NCBI GenBank assembly: GCA_017443595.1 | Contig: JAFSYU010000009.1 | Location: forward strand, 1-55,169 | Origin: Clostridia bacterium | Lineage (GTDB): Bacteria > Bacillota > Clostridia > Oscillospirales > CAG-272 | DNA length: 55,169 bases | Direction of reading: 5' to 3' | In this document: positions 44,012 to 53,418 of the stretch, piece after piece | Layout of the letters: every line of letters starts with the position of its first letter | Position numbering within the stretch: the first letter of the stretch is position 1 | Translations under genes and position numbers: made by a program | The notes under the pieces: model-generated | Databases searched by the model: none | What the model saw: only the letters and a program-made list of their open reading frames with translations | Told to the model about the DNA's origin: nothing

Positions 44012-44818
44012 ATGGATCTAAACAAATTATATTTTGACCCGGATGAAAAGCCGCTTGACAAGATAGTATCTGACGGCGGCTTCTGCGGGATATTCCGCAC
44101 CATAGCGTGCGTTGGCGACAGTTTATCGTCAGGCGAATTTGAGGTGTCGCTGCCCACGGGCGCAAAAGCGTATCTTGATATGTTCGACTATTCATGGGGA
44201 CAGTACATAGCGCGCGCGGCGGGCTGCAAGGTCTACAACTTTTCGCGCGGCGGCATGACCGCAAAGGAATACTGCGACGGATACGCCGCGAATATGTGCT
44301 TCTGGAACACGGAAAAAGCGGCGCAGGCTTATATTATCGCTCTCGGCGCAAACGATCTTTTCGGTCTAAATCAGCCTGTGGGAGATCTCTCCGACGTCTG
44401 CGACGAAGACTATAAGCAAAACAAGGACACGTTTGCCGGCCGCTACTGCGAGATAATACAAAGATACAAAAAAATAGCGCCGGACGCAAAATTTTTCCTG
44501 CTCACGATGCCGAAGGAGGATCTGCCGGAAGAGCACGAGCACGCAAAGAAGCTCGCCGCGCAGCACGACGTCATACATAAGATAGCAGAGCATTTTTCAA
44601 ACTGCTACGTCATAGACCTGCACGAGTATATGCCGGTCCAAACCGCGGAATACAAACAGAGATTTTATCTTGAAGGACATCTTAATCCCTGCGGATATAT
44701 CTACACCGCGCAGGTCGTTATGTCGTATATAGACTACATTATAAGGCACAATATAAAAGACTTTGCAAGGACTGCTTTTATAAACACGGAATTTTCGGAC
44801 AGCAAATTGAACAATTAA
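44012..44818 (+). CDS. SGNH/GDSL hydrolase, second paralog
   Basis: 268 aa. Same family and almost the same sequence as the gene at 42616: CVGDSLSSG nucleophile block, SRGGMTAKEY, LGANDLFG (Asn) and EGHLNPCGY (His). Differences cluster in ~45-55 and ~120-190, where this copy has an extra KEDLPEEHEHAKK segment. No promoter as strong as that of the first copy was seen, so it may be read through the repeat island. Ends before a strong hairpin. Confidence 0.85.
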   Translation: MDLNKLYFDPDEKPLDKIVSDGGFCGIFRTIACVGDSLSSGEFEVSLPTGAKAYLDMFDYSWGQYIARAAGCKVYNFSRGGMTAKEYCDGYAANMCFWNTEKAAQAYIIALGANDLFGLNQPVGDLSDVCDEDYKQNKDTFAGRYCEIIQRYKKIAPDAKFFLLTMPKEDLPEEHEHAKKLAAQHDVIHKIAEHFSNCYVIDLHEYMPVQTAEYKQRFYLEGHLNPCGYIYTAQVVMSYIDYIIRHNIKDFARTAFINTEFSDSKLNN

Positions 44819-44824
44819 AGTACA

Positions 44825-44862
44825 GAGGTGACGGCGTCCTGCCGTCACCTCCTGATTTTTAG
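44825..44862 (+). terminator. Terminator between convergent SGNH and PBP2 genes
   Basis: GAGGTGACGGC, loop GTCCT, GCCGTCACCTC (11 perfect pairs), then CTGATTTTT on the plus strand. On the minus strand the trailing sequence is less T-rich, but the stem could serve both genes. Confidence 0.82.
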
Positions 44863-44865
44863 TTT

Positions 44866-46920
44866 TTAATCTTCAGTGCTGCTCAGTCTGTTCCCGTTTT
44901 TGTCAAGGTTGAAGTAGTAAGATATGGTGTCAAGCACGGGGCGCGCGGCGTTTCCTCCGGCGGCGCCGTTTTCAATAACGCAGGAGAGCGTTATTTCCGG
45001 ATCGTCGTAAGGTGCGAACGCCACGAGAACGGCGTTGTTGTTCGTCTTGCTCGTCTGCGCCGTACCTGTCTTTGTTCCTATGGGGAATTTATAGCCTTTT
45101 GTAGATGAGGTAAGCTCCTTTGAGCGCTTCATGCCGCGTTTCACGCAGTCCTGCGCGGTCTCGTCTATATCGACCGTGCCGAGCACCTGAGGCGAATTTG
45201 TCTGCACGTCCGCGCCGGAATAATTACACGTCTTCAAAAGCAGCGTGGCTTTGTACCGCGTGCCGCCGTTCACCGCGGAGGCTATGTATGAGGAAAGCTG
45301 CAGCGGCGTGAAGCTGTTGTACGACTGGCCGATAGCCGCCTGAAGCGTATCGCCGGGGTTCCAGCGCTGACCTATCGACTCTTTATATCCCGGGCTTGCG
45401 AGTATGCCTTTGCTTTCCGGCAGTTCTATGCCCGTATATTCTCCCAGCCCGAGCTGAGAGCAGTATTTATTCATCTCGTCTATGCCGGTGCGCCTTCCCG
45501 TTTCATAGAAATAGTAGTTGCAGGAAGCGCCGATAGCGTCTATCAGCTCAAGCTCGCCGTGACCGTTTTTCAGCCAGCAGGACGGCTGATAGTCCGAATA
45601 ATATGTATATTTACCCGTATCGTTTATGCTCGTATACTGCGTTATCGTATTGCTCATAAGACCGGCTATCGCCGTTGCGAGCTTGAAAGTGGAGCCGGGT
45701 TGATACGTACCGGAAACAGTCCTGTCAAACAGCGGTTTTGCCGGGTCCGATACGAGCTTTGAGTAATCGTCCGCAAACGTGGTCAGATCGTACGTCGGGT
45801 ACGAAGCGAGGGCAAGCACCTGCCCGGTCTTTGCGGAAAAGACTGTCAGCGCGCCGCTGTTCGCCTTTTCTCCGCTGTTTTCTATGCCGGAGGCTCTCGC
45901 CTCGTAAACTATCCTTCTTATCTGTTCTCCCAGGGCTTTTTCCGCGGCTTCCTGCAGTTTTATATCTATCGTAAGATACACGTTTCTGCCGGGAACGGGT
46001 TCTTTTTTTACGTATGAATCAAGGACGTTTCCGTAATCGTCCTCAACGTAGACGGTTATGCCGTCTTCTCCGCGCAAAACGTCCTCAAACGCGGCTTCCG
46101 CGCCGTCAAGACCGACGACCGCGTCGTAAGCGTAGCCTTTTTCAAGATACTCTTCCATCTTGCCTTCCGGTATCTTGCCTATCCTGCCAATGACGTTTGA
46201 GCCGACTCCGGGCACACCGTACGCTCTCGTACAGTCTTTTTTCAAAAACACGCCTTTACAGCCGTTTTCAAGAATGGCGGTAGCGAGCTTCAGGTCTATA
46301 TCGGAGCAAAGCGGGTAAGGATTGCCCGGCGCAAAATCCGTTGCGTCAAGACTGTATCTTATCCTTACTATCATATCCTCCGTGTGCGGATCGTATATAT
46401 GCTCTCCGTCCACGTCAAGAAGCGCGAATTCGTTAAGCAGCTCCTCGTATAAGTCTATGCAGGAAAGCCCGGATTTTATATTGTGGTATATCAGGAATTT
46501 ATACATCCTGTTTTTGCCGAGCTGCGATTTAAGCTCTTCGTTATCGTATTCTATATGCGGATAAACGCCGGTCATGGGCATTACCGTTTCCGCTTCACGC
46601 TCCCATTTGTCAAGCACGGATATTATTGACGCGAGCGTCTCGTTTCTGTCTTTGTCGTCCGTCGGAAGCGACGCGTAATCAAGCTGTATCGACTGCTTGT
46701 ATTCGTTTATCGCAAGCGGCACGCCGTTTCTGTCGTATATCTCGCCGCGCATGGACTGTACGGCGACCTCACGCTCATGCGTGAGCGACATTGTCTTTAC
46801 GTATCTGTCCGCGCCGGTTATCTGTATGTTTACGAGCTTTACGAAAAAGAACGTGCACGCGGCGGCGTATAAAACGTAAAGCGGTATATATCTGACGTTG
46901 AATTTTCTTTTTTTCTGCAT
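44866..46920 (-). CDS. mrdA: Penicillin-binding protein 2 (elongasome transpeptidase)
   Basis: 684 aa from ATG 46920, with GAGG 9 bases upstream; a TTG at 46935 that overlaps the mreD stop is the alternative. N-terminal transmembrane helix (~10-32), PBP dimer domain (GEIYDRNGVPLAIN, ~60), and a transpeptidase domain with GSTFK (catalytic Ser410), SCN (~466-468) and KTGTAQT (~625). It cross-links peptidoglycan during side-wall growth. The mreB-mreC-mreD-pbp2 order identifies it as the rod-system enzyme rather than the sporulation SpoVD. Last gene of the operon. Confidence 0.93.
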   Translation of the reverse strand: MQKKRKFNVRYIPLYVLYAAACTFFFVKLVNIQITGADRYVKTMSLTHEREVAVQSMRGEIYDRNGVPLAINEYKQSIQLDYASLPTDDKDRNETLASIISVLDKWEREAETVMPMTGVYPHIEYDNEELKSQLGKNRMYKFLIYHNIKSGLSCIDLYEELLNEFALLDVDGEHIYDPHTEDMIVRIRYSLDATDFAPGNPYPLCSDIDLKLATAILENGCKGVFLKKDCTRAYGVPGVGSNVIGRIGKIPEGKMEEYLEKGYAYDAVVGLDGAEAAFEDVLRGEDGITVYVEDDYGNVLDSYVKKEPVPGRNVYLTIDIKLQEAAEKALGEQIRRIVYEARASGIENSGEKANSGALTVFSAKTGQVLALASYPTYDLTTFADDYSKLVSDPAKPLFDRTVSGTYQPGSTFKLATAIAGLMSNTITQYTSINDTGKYTYYSDYQPSCWLKNGHGELELIDAIGASCNYYFYETGRRTGIDEMNKYCSQLGLGEYTGIELPESKGILASPGYKESIGQRWNPGDTLQAAIGQSYNSFTPLQLSSYIASAVNGGTRYKATLLLKTCNYSGADVQTNSPQVLGTVDIDETAQDCVKRGMKRSKELTSSTKGYKFPIGTKTGTAQTSKTNNNAVLVAFAPYDDPEITLSCVIENGAAGGNAARPVLDTISYYFNLDKNGNRLSSTED

Positions 46921-46931
46921 ACCGGTCTGCC

Positions 46932-47477
46932 TCAAATACGCGCGGCCGTGCGTACGCGGTCGGTGTTAAAACTGTTTTTAAAAATACGGTAGTGGAGCGC
47001 CGTCAAAAGAAATACGGGTATAAAAACAATCACGCCGTATAAAAGCTGCGGCAAAGCCGTTTTGAGCAGCGCCGAAAAGAACGCGGCGCCTTTGCCCGTA
47101 AGTATAAGCGCGGTCTTCAGCGCGCCGAGCGTAAGAGCCGCGCTGCCGGAGACAGCCGCCGGCAGTAGTTTGTCCGCAAAAACGCGTTTTGTAAGTATAA
47201 CGGAAACGCACGCCGCCAACAAGAACAAAACGGGGGACAGCGTGAATTTGTCGGAGCCTACCGTGTCAAGCAGAAAGCCCGCCGCGGCGGCTAATATGCA
47301 CGCGAATCTTTCGTCCTCCCGGCACGATACGCATACGATAACGCATAAAGTCAGCTCCGGTATGGCGCCGAGCAGACGCAGATGCGGAAAAACGCTGCAC
47401 TGCAAAAGCACCGCGGCGGCTGTATATATCGCTGTAAGTACCATCCGCAAAACCGCGGCAGCGTTAATACGGTTCAT
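46932..47477 (-). CDS. mreD: Rod shape-determining protein MreD
   Basis: 181 aa, about five transmembrane helices. VLRMVLTAIYTAAAVLLQCS at the N-terminus, LLGAIPELTLCVIV, and AGFLLDTVGSDKF with the Gly-Leu-Leu-x-D pattern of the family. It links MreC and PBP2 in the elongasome. Overlaps mreC by one base and ends next to the PBP2 start. Confidence 0.9.
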   Translation of the reverse strand: MNRINAAAVLRMVLTAIYTAAAVLLQCSVFPHLRLLGAIPELTLCVIVCVSCREDERFACILAAAAGFLLDTVGSDKFTLSPVLFLLAACVSVILTKRVFADKLLPAAVSGSAALTLGALKTALILTGKGAAFFSALLKTALPQLLYGVIVFIPVFLLTALHYRIFKNSFNTDRVRTAARI

Positions 47478-48322
47478 TATTCCTCCACGTATCTTTCGTA
47501 CGACGTTATGACCATAACGGACGACAGACCCGTTATCTCCGCGTACGGTTTTACCGTTGCGTATTTTGTCCTGAGGCTCTCGTCATAGCTGACCTCAGTA
47601 ACGGTGCCGATTATAAGCCCTCTCGGATACACGGAGCCGACGCCGGACGTAAGTATCCTGTCTCCCACCTCTATATCCGCGTCGCTCTGCATATACGCCA
47701 TTTTGCATAAGCCCCGCAGACCGAGTTCGTAATCTCCCACTACTATGCCGGAAGCGCGGCTGCGCTCAACGTAAGCGCCGACGGACGAATCCATATCTAC
47801 TATGGAGGAAGCCTTTGACCACGTTGCTCCGGCGTCCGTTATCCTGCCTATAAGCCCGGAATTTGAAGAGATTATGGGCATATCTTTATCTATGCCGTTG
47901 TTTTTTCCGCGCCCGAGCGTAAATACGGTCATATAGTTGCCGTCCTCACGCCCGACGATATCCGCGGGTTCGAATTTATAGTCAAGATGCTCTTCTTTGA
48001 CTTCAAGCATACGGCGCAGCTGTTCGTTTTCTTCCTTTACGCCTTTTGCCGACTGTACCTCGTCAAGCATCCCGTTTATCTGTTGTTTTAACTCTTCGTT
48101 TTCTTTTTTCAGTTTGTCAAATTCGGTTATGTAAGACGCGTAGCCGTCAAGCGCGCGGCCTACAGCGTCCGAGAGCTTTTGTATCGGTACGGTGATATAA
48201 TTTATGCCGGCTTTGATGTAAGACGAATAGCCGAAAAGGCTCATTGCCGTAAACACGGCGGCAACAAGCACCGTGACAATGAGCGTTATTATAAAAAATT
48301 TGCTTTTGAAAAATTTCATCAT
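47477..48322 (-). CDS. mreC: Rod shape-determining protein MreC
   Basis: 281 aa. N-terminal transmembrane helix (~8-30), a coiled coil (~62-105, KLKKENEELKQQINGML region), then the beta-domain with VFTLGRGKNNGIDKDMPI and GVGSVYPRGLIIGTV. MreC is the extracytoplasmic activator of PBP2. Second of the mreBCD set, 19 bases after mreB. Confidence 0.94.
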   Translation of the reverse strand: MMKFFKSKFFIITLIVTVLVAAVFTAMSLFGYSSYIKAGINYITVPIQKLSDAVGRALDGYASYITEFDKLKKENEELKQQINGMLDEVQSAKGVKEENEQLRRMLEVKEEHLDYKFEPADIVGREDGNYMTVFTLGRGKNNGIDKDMPIISSNSGLIGRITDAGATWSKASSIVDMDSSVGAYVERSRASGIVVGDYELGLRGLCKMAYMQSDADIEVGDRILTSGVGSVYPRGLIIGTVTEVSYDESLRTKYATVKPYAEITGLSSVMVITSYERYVEE

Positions 48323-48340
48323 ATCACCCGGATCCGCGTA

Positions 48341-49354
48341 TCAGTCTTCGTCTCCCGCGGATACCACCTGTAAAAGCTCCGCCGCGGAATCTATTATTTT
48401 TTCCGTGCCGCGGCAGACGCAAAGCGCCGGATCGTCCGCGACGCTTACCGTCATGCCGAGCTTTTCCGCAAAATATTTGTCTATTCCCGGCAAAAGCGCC
48501 GTTCCGCCGCACAGCGTAAGTCCGTTTTCAAACACGTCCGCGGAAAGCTGCGCCGGTATGTTTTCAAGCACTTCTCTTATATGATCCGTAACGGAATCAA
48601 GCACTTCCGTCATAGCCTCGCGCGTCTCGCCGGAACGCAGCGCCACGCGCACGACCTGACCCGTGAGCAGATTTTTGCCGTAAACGCCGTATTCTCCGCT
48701 CTCCGTCAGTCTGTGCGCGGAGCCTATCTCAAGCTTTATACGCTCCGCGGTCTGTTTGCCTATAGATACGTTGTAAACGTCTTTGACGTAGCGCACTATC
48801 GCCTCGTCCAGATCGTCGCCGCCCGTGCGCACCGCGCCGGAGCTGACCGTTCCTCTGTAAACGACGACGGACGTCTGCGTATTGCCGCCGCCTATATCGC
48901 ATATAAGTCTGCCGCGGGTGTTGAGCACGTCAACACCGCAGCCGACGGCCGCCGCCATAGGCTGTTTTATAAGCATAAAAACGTCTCTGCCGCCGGACGC
49001 CGCAACGCACACGTTTTCAAACGCGTTGCGTTCCACCTCCGTTATGCCGCCCGGTACGGACACGGCTATTTTCGGCCTTGATATAACGCCGCGCAGCCCG
49101 ACGTCGCTCAAAACTGCGGACAGCATTTCCACGCAGTCCTCAAAACCGGCTATAACGCCCTTGCGCAAAGGCGTTACCGCGTCCTTTTCGGGAGGAGTCC
49201 TGCCAAGCAGGCGTTTTGCTTTTTCGCCGTAGCAGATAAGCTCTCTTTCCGCGTCAAAAACCGCCGCGGCAGGCTCGTTATAAACTATCCCTTTGCCTTT
49301 TACGCAGATCCTTATATTAGACGTTCCGAGATCTATCCCCGTTTTTTTGTCCAT
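48341..49354 (-). CDS. MreB-family actin homolog with altered catalytic residues
   Basis: 337 aa. Clear MreB: GIDLGTSNIRI (phosphate 1), AVSVPGGITEVERNA, CDIGGGNTQTS (phosphate 2), RTGGDDLDEAIVRYV and LCGGTALLPGID. It is unusual at the active site. Canonical MreB reads LIEEPMAAAIG and DIGGGTTEV; this protein reads LIKQPMAAAVG and DIGGGNTQT, so the catalytic Glu is Gln131 and the partnering Thr is Asn158 (27 residues apart, the same spacing as in known MreBs). Nucleotide binding motifs remain. It probably binds ATP but hydrolyses it poorly. It heads mreC-mreD-pbp2, so it may act as the shape filament itself or as a paralog beside a canonical MreB elsewhere. Confidence 0.9.
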   Translation of the reverse strand: MDKKTGIDLGTSNIRICVKGKGIVYNEPAAAVFDAERELICYGEKAKRLLGRTPPEKDAVTPLRKGVIAGFEDCVEMLSAVLSDVGLRGVISRPKIAVSVPGGITEVERNAFENVCVAASGGRDVFMLIKQPMAAAVGCGVDVLNTRGRLICDIGGGNTQTSVVVYRGTVSSGAVRTGGDDLDEAIVRYVKDVYNVSIGKQTAERIKLEIGSAHRLTESGEYGVYGKNLLTGQVVRVALRSGETREAMTEVLDSVTDHIREVLENIPAQLSADVFENGLTLCGGTALLPGIDKYFAEKLGMTVSVADDPALCVCRGTEKIIDSAAELLQVVSAGDED

Positions 49355-49371
49355 TTTTACGCCCTCGTTAT

Positions 49372-49950
49372 TTATTCAAGCACGGATATGCCGTAATCGC
49401 GGCAAAGGCGGTCGCATACGAGACTTACGGGCAATCCCATAACGTTGTGGAAGCTGCCGTCAAGACGCTGTACGAAAATACTTCCCACGTCCTGCACGGC
49501 GTAAGCGCCGGCCTTGTCCATAGGCTCTTTTGTTTTTATATAAGCCTTTATTTCCGCCGGCTCCATTTTTCTCATCCTGACGTGCGTAACGTCAAAATCT
49601 ATTATCAGCTTGCCGTTTTTCTGCATGGCTATGCCTGTATATACCTCGTGCCAGCCGTCGGACAAAAGCGTCAGCATACGTTCCGCGTCGTCCTCATCCT
49701 TCGGTTTGCCGAACACCTCGCCGTTCCTGCAGACGACCGTGTCCGCCGCCAGGATAAGCCTTTCGTCGCCGGTCCGCTCAAATACGGCGCGGAGCTTGCG
49801 CGACGCAAAACCCATTGTAAGCTCCGCCGCGGTAACGCTTTTTACCGGCGTTTCGTCCGCGTCCGCGCATATCACCTCAAACGGTATGCCCGCGTTTTTC
49901 AGTATCTCCGCCCTGCGCGGAGAACGGGAAGCCAAAATGATAGTTTCCAT
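49372..49950 (-). CDS. maf: Maf-family nucleoside triphosphate pyrophosphatase
   Basis: 192 aa from ATG 49950; a longer reading would overlap dut. METIILASRSPRRAEIL at the N-terminus, ILAADTVVCRNGEVFGKPKD (~67-86) and the later VMGLPVSLV match the family. Maf proteins hydrolyse noncanonical or excess NTPs such as dTTP/UTP and are often placed beside mreB, as here. Together with dut it suggests nucleotide-pool sanitation. Confidence 0.93.
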   Translation of the reverse strand: METIILASRSPRRAEILKNAGIPFEVICADADETPVKSVTAAELTMGFASRKLRAVFERTGDERLILAADTVVCRNGEVFGKPKDEDDAERMLTLLSDGWHEVYTGIAMQKNGKLIIDFDVTHVRMRKMEPAEIKAYIKTKEPMDKAGAYAVQDVGSIFVQRLDGSFHNVMGLPVSLVCDRLCRDYGISVLE

Positions 49951-49969
49951 ACGTTTTCCCCCGTTCCGA

Positions 49970-50407
49970 TCAGGCGCCTGTGGAGCCGAAGCCTCCGGCT
50001 CCGCGCTCCGTGTCGGACAGCGACTCCGCAAACTCAAATTCGCCGCGTATTATCGGCAAAAACATAAGCTGCGCTATCCTCTCCCCGTCCGTAAACGCGT
50101 ACGGCTGATCAGAGAGATTTACGACGGACACTAAAAGCTCGCCGCGGTAATCCGGATCTATAACGCCTATGCCGTTTGCAAGCGCTATGCCGTGTTTTGC
50201 GGAAAGTCCGCTTCTCGCACATATGACGGCGACGACGTTTTTATCGTCGTATTCTATCGCTATACCGGTCGGTACTCTCACGCGCTGTCCGGGCGTTACG
50301 ACAAGCGTTCCGTCAAGGCACGCGTGCAGATCCGCCGCCGCGGAATCCGGCGTCTGATACTTCGGCGCCTGCGCGTTTTCTTTCAATTTCTTTATCTTGA
50401 CTTTCAT
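49970..50407 (-). CDS. dut: dUTP pyrophosphatase
   Basis: 145 aa, standard trimeric dUTPase. The five motifs are present: SAAADLHA (1), ARSGLSAKHG (2), NGIGVIDPDYRGE (3, with the catalytic Asp), GERIAQLMF (4) and ERGAGGFGSTG (5). Converts dUTP to dUMP, lowering uracil incorporation and feeding dTMP synthesis. Starts 1 base after the U32 peptidase stop. Confidence 0.97.
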   Translation of the reverse strand: MKVKIKKLKENAQAPKYQTPDSAAADLHACLDGTLVVTPGQRVRVPTGIAIEYDDKNVVAVICARSGLSAKHGIALANGIGVIDPDYRGELLVSVVNLSDQPYAFTDGERIAQLMFLPIIRGEFEFAESLSDTERGAGGFGSTGA

Positions 50408-50408
50408 A

Positions 50409-52505
50409 TCACATTCTCTTTATCTTTTTATCGGTGTATTCTCTGTTTTTATAAGCGTCTATCACTGCCGCGGCTTCCTCCGCCGTCTCGTCCGTGAAGA
50501 AGAAATGCAGATCGCCTACCGAGCCGCCGGAGACCGCGTCCAGCTTGTCCGCCATATATATAGGCACGGGATTGTATATCACGTTTCTGTGTATGAACTG
50601 ACGGCATACGGGAACGGACTGGCCCGTCCTGTCGCGGTAGTATCTGAACTGACCGTCGCCGCACGCCTCGCATTTTTTAAGCGGGTCTGACGTGCCGGAT
50701 ATCTCGCGTATCATGCACTTTTCAAGTACCATTTCCGGCAGTTTGCCGTAAACCGCGGCGCCCGTTCTCACCGGAGACGACGACGTAAGCGCTTTCATCT
50801 GCGCTATGTTCAGCTCAGGTGACAAGATCAAAGACGAAAGACCTTCGTTTGAAAGTACCTCCGCGGTACGCGAATTGAAAACGTTCAAATGAAGTCCGCC
50901 GTGCACCTGGAAGCCGTATTTCAGCGCGAGCTTAAGCGTGCCGACGTTTGATACCATAACGTTTTTGACTCCGCAAAGCTTTACGCGTATAAGCATTTCT
51001 TCAAGCAGCGTATATTCGTGCATCATGACGACCGGGGGAAGTTCAACTCCGTCCGTAACGTCGCGCACGGACATCTGAGCGTTAAGATATTCGTCTATCG
51101 GCAGATATATGTGTGAAAACTGCGCTAAGTAAGATCTTTGCGGTATGCCCTTGCTGCGTACGAAATGCACGACCCAGAAGCTGCCGTCAGACGCCGCCGT
51201 CTGTTTTCTTGCCGGTTCCGTATAGACCGTCTCGCACCTCTGCGGATAACGCTTTAACGCTATTTTTTCTTCAAGTCTTTCAGCCGCGGTCCGCCGCAGC
51301 GAATTTATGGCGGACACCGGCAGAGACAATCCTTCGTCAAGGTGAAGCGAAAACGACGCGGGCTCCACGGCAAACGGAGTGTTTCCGAGCTTGCAGAGAT
51401 TCTTCACTACGTCTTCTTTCGTAAGAGGCGAAGTCTTTGCAGGCGCCGGTATCTCGCCGTATACCGTTACGGACTGTCCTTTTGCGGAAAGCGTGAGCTC
51501 CGACACCGCGTCCGATCTTATATCCGCTTTGACTGAGACGGGTATACGGCGCCTTGCCGATCTGAGCTGCGGTTTTATCTCTTCCGCCGCTTTTGCGCTG
51601 TTTTCCTTATCGGCATCCGTCCGCACGCCGAGCATATTTGCCCCGACGTTTCCGGTATAATATCCGTCCGTAAATCCGTTCCTGCTGAAGATATCGGATA
51701 ACGTTTTGATCTCTTCCTCGGTCGCGTCGCGTCCTTCGTCTATGAGTTTTCTGTATATCTTACCTACGCCGTAAACGTATTCCGGCGATCTCATCCTGCC
51801 CTCGACTTTAAGGCTGCTGACGCCGGATCTGCATATGCGTTCCATATGTCCGGCAAGGCAGTTGTCTTTGAGCGAAAGTCTGTAAACGCCGTCTTCATCC
51901 GGCAGTCTGCAAGGTTGGGCGCAGTCGCCCCTGTTGCCGCTCCTGCCGCCCATGTATGCGGACATCTCGCACATACCTGACGTGCAGACGCAAAGCGCGC
52001 CGTGCACGAACGTTTCGTATTCTATATCCGGGAATTCCCGTATTATTTTTTCCGTGTCATCCGCGCTGCATTCACGCGCAAGCACAACGCGGCAAAAACC
52101 TCTTGAAGCAAGCAGACGCGCGCCTTCCGCGTTATGTACGGAGCATTGCGTGCTCGCGTGCAGGCGCAGATCCGGAAAACGTCTGTGCACCGCCGCGGCA
52201 AAGCCCGGGTCTGCAACTATGAGCGCGTCAACGTCGCACAGATACAGCTTTTCCGCAAAACGCAGCGCTTCCGCCGTTTCGCGGTCAAGCAAAAGCGTGT
52301 TCACGGCGGCAAAAACGCTCACGCCGAAAAAGTGGGCTTTTTTTATAGCCTCCGCCGCTTCCTCATCCGTAAAATTCTGCGCTCCTGTGCGTGCGTTGAA
52401 GTTCTTTCCGCCTATGTATATCTCGTCCGCACCGGCGGACAGCGCGGCTTCAAAGCACTCGGGGTCTCCGGCGGGCAAAAGCAGATGCGGTTTGTTGTCT
52501 GTCAT
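50409..52505 (-). CDS. U32 family peptidase-like protein
   Basis: 698 aa. ATG 52505 is preferred over GTG 52520 because the AAAGGAAA RBS lies between them. HLLLPAGDPECFEAALSAGA (~6-25) and ADEIYIGGKNFNAR begin the TIM-barrel-like U32 fold. The signature EMSAYMGGRSGNRGDCAQPC (~185-204) carries the conserved cysteines. The long C-terminal part has FYRDRTGQSVPVC-like Cys-rich sequence. U32 proteins are called collagenase-like peptidases, but several relatives (RlhA, TrhP/UbiU) are Fe-S enzymes modifying RNA or quinones, so a peptidase role is not certain. Confidence 0.88.
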   Translation of the reverse strand: MTDNKPHLLLPAGDPECFEAALSAGADEIYIGGKNFNARTGAQNFTDEEAAEAIKKAHFFGVSVFAAVNTLLLDRETAEALRFAEKLYLCDVDALIVADPGFAAAVHRRFPDLRLHASTQCSVHNAEGARLLASRGFCRVVLARECSADDTEKIIREFPDIEYETFVHGALCVCTSGMCEMSAYMGGRSGNRGDCAQPCRLPDEDGVYRLSLKDNCLAGHMERICRSGVSSLKVEGRMRSPEYVYGVGKIYRKLIDEGRDATEEEIKTLSDIFSRNGFTDGYYTGNVGANMLGVRTDADKENSAKAAEEIKPQLRSARRRIPVSVKADIRSDAVSELTLSAKGQSVTVYGEIPAPAKTSPLTKEDVVKNLCKLGNTPFAVEPASFSLHLDEGLSLPVSAINSLRRTAAERLEEKIALKRYPQRCETVYTEPARKQTAASDGSFWVVHFVRSKGIPQRSYLAQFSHIYLPIDEYLNAQMSVRDVTDGVELPPVVMMHEYTLLEEMLIRVKLCGVKNVMVSNVGTLKLALKYGFQVHGGLHLNVFNSRTAEVLSNEGLSSLILSPELNIAQMKALTSSSPVRTGAAVYGKLPEMVLEKCMIREISGTSDPLKKCEACGDGQFRYYRDRTGQSVPVCRQFIHRNVIYNPVPIYMADKLDAVSGGSVGDLHFFFTDETAEEAAAVIDAYKNREYTDKKIKRM

Positions 52506-52570
52506 ACGGTTTCCTTTCACGCGTTAACAACGCGGTAAGTTATTTTATACGCTTGATTTTCAAAATTGTC

Positions 52571-52599
52571 TTGAAAGCAGCGTAAAAATATGCTATTAT
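52571..52599 (+). promoter_or_regulatory. Candidate promoter of the DUF218 gene
   Basis: TTGAAA (52571-52576), 17 bases, TATTAT (52594-52599) with TGC directly before the -10 (extended -10). About 85 bases upstream of the TTG start. Confidence 0.6.
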
Positions 52600-52683
52600 A
52601 ATCATACAAAGATATTGTATCACACATATGCGCGTAAGTAAATACATTTTTGCAAATTTTTTATATACAAGGGAGGCGCGGCG

Positions 52684-53361
52684 TTGAAAAAGGAAACAAA
52701 AAAGAAAGCCGGCAGGATCATAAAGATCGCCGCCGCCGTGCTCGTTATTACCGCGGTTTTGCCGTTTGCGGCAAACGCCGCCGTGACCGGCGTTTACGGC
52801 AAGCTGATAGATACCGCGCCGGAGGGCGAGAAATTCGACTGCATACTTATACTCGGCGCAAAGGTCTTTTCGGACGGCTCCGTTTCCGCAATGCTGGCGG
52901 ACAGGCTTGACCGCGGGATCGAGCTTTATTTCGCCGGGGTCTCAGATAAGATACTCGTAAGCGGCGATCACGGAACGGAAGGATACGACGAGGTAAACGC
53001 CATGAAAGAATACTGCGTGCAGCGCGGCGTTCCGTCGGAGGACGTTTTTATGGATCACGCCGGATTTTCCACTTACGACAGCGTTGTAAGAGCCAAAAAA
53101 GTGTTCCTGTGCGAAAGCGTCATGATAGTAACGCAGAAATATCATCTGTTCAGGGCTTTATACATAGCTTCTTCAATAGGGCTGCGCGCTTACGGAGCGT
53201 CCGCCGCGCCGACGGTATACGCCGGAAACAAATACCGCGAGGTAAGGGAATTTGCCGCGCGCGTAAAGGATATAGGCAGCGTGATCTTCAACGCTTCACC
53301 TGCATATCTCGGCGACCCGGTCCCCATACGCGATAACGGAAATATTACAAACGACAGGTAA
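52684..53361 (+). CDS. SanA/ElyC-like DUF218 membrane protein
   Basis: 225 aa with a TTG start (GGAGG 7 bases upstream). N-terminal transmembrane segment (~12-35), then a DUF218 domain: FDCILILGAKVF (~57), GDHGTEGYDE, AGFSTYDSVVRAKK and MIVTQKYHLFRALYIA. E. coli SanA and ElyC affect envelope integrity and vancomycin sensitivity; the biochemical role is not settled. Divergent from the U32 gene. Confidence 0.88.
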   Translation: MKKETKKKAGRIIKIAAAVLVITAVLPFAANAAVTGVYGKLIDTAPEGEKFDCILILGAKVFSDGSVSAMLADRLDRGIELYFAGVSDKILVSGDHGTEGYDEVNAMKEYCVQRGVPSEDVFMDHAGFSTYDSVVRAKKVFLCESVMIVTQKYHLFRALYIASSIGLRAYGASAAPTVYAGNKYREVREFAARVKDIGSVIFNASPAYLGDPVPIRDNGNITNDR

Positions 53362-53418
53362 AAACGCCCGTATTCGTAAAATTTTGTAAAATTTGCCGGA
53401 TTTTTTTGCAAAAACGGC

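Noticed and set aside
48341..49354. FtsA or DnaK instead of MreB
   Set aside because: Length 337, VERNAFENV-type motif and the mreC-mreD-pbp2 context fit MreB; FtsA's 1C domain and DnaK's substrate domain are absent.
49951..50037. Longer Maf reading from 50037
   Set aside because: It overlaps dut by ~68 bases, and Maf proteins begin near the ILASRSPRR motif.
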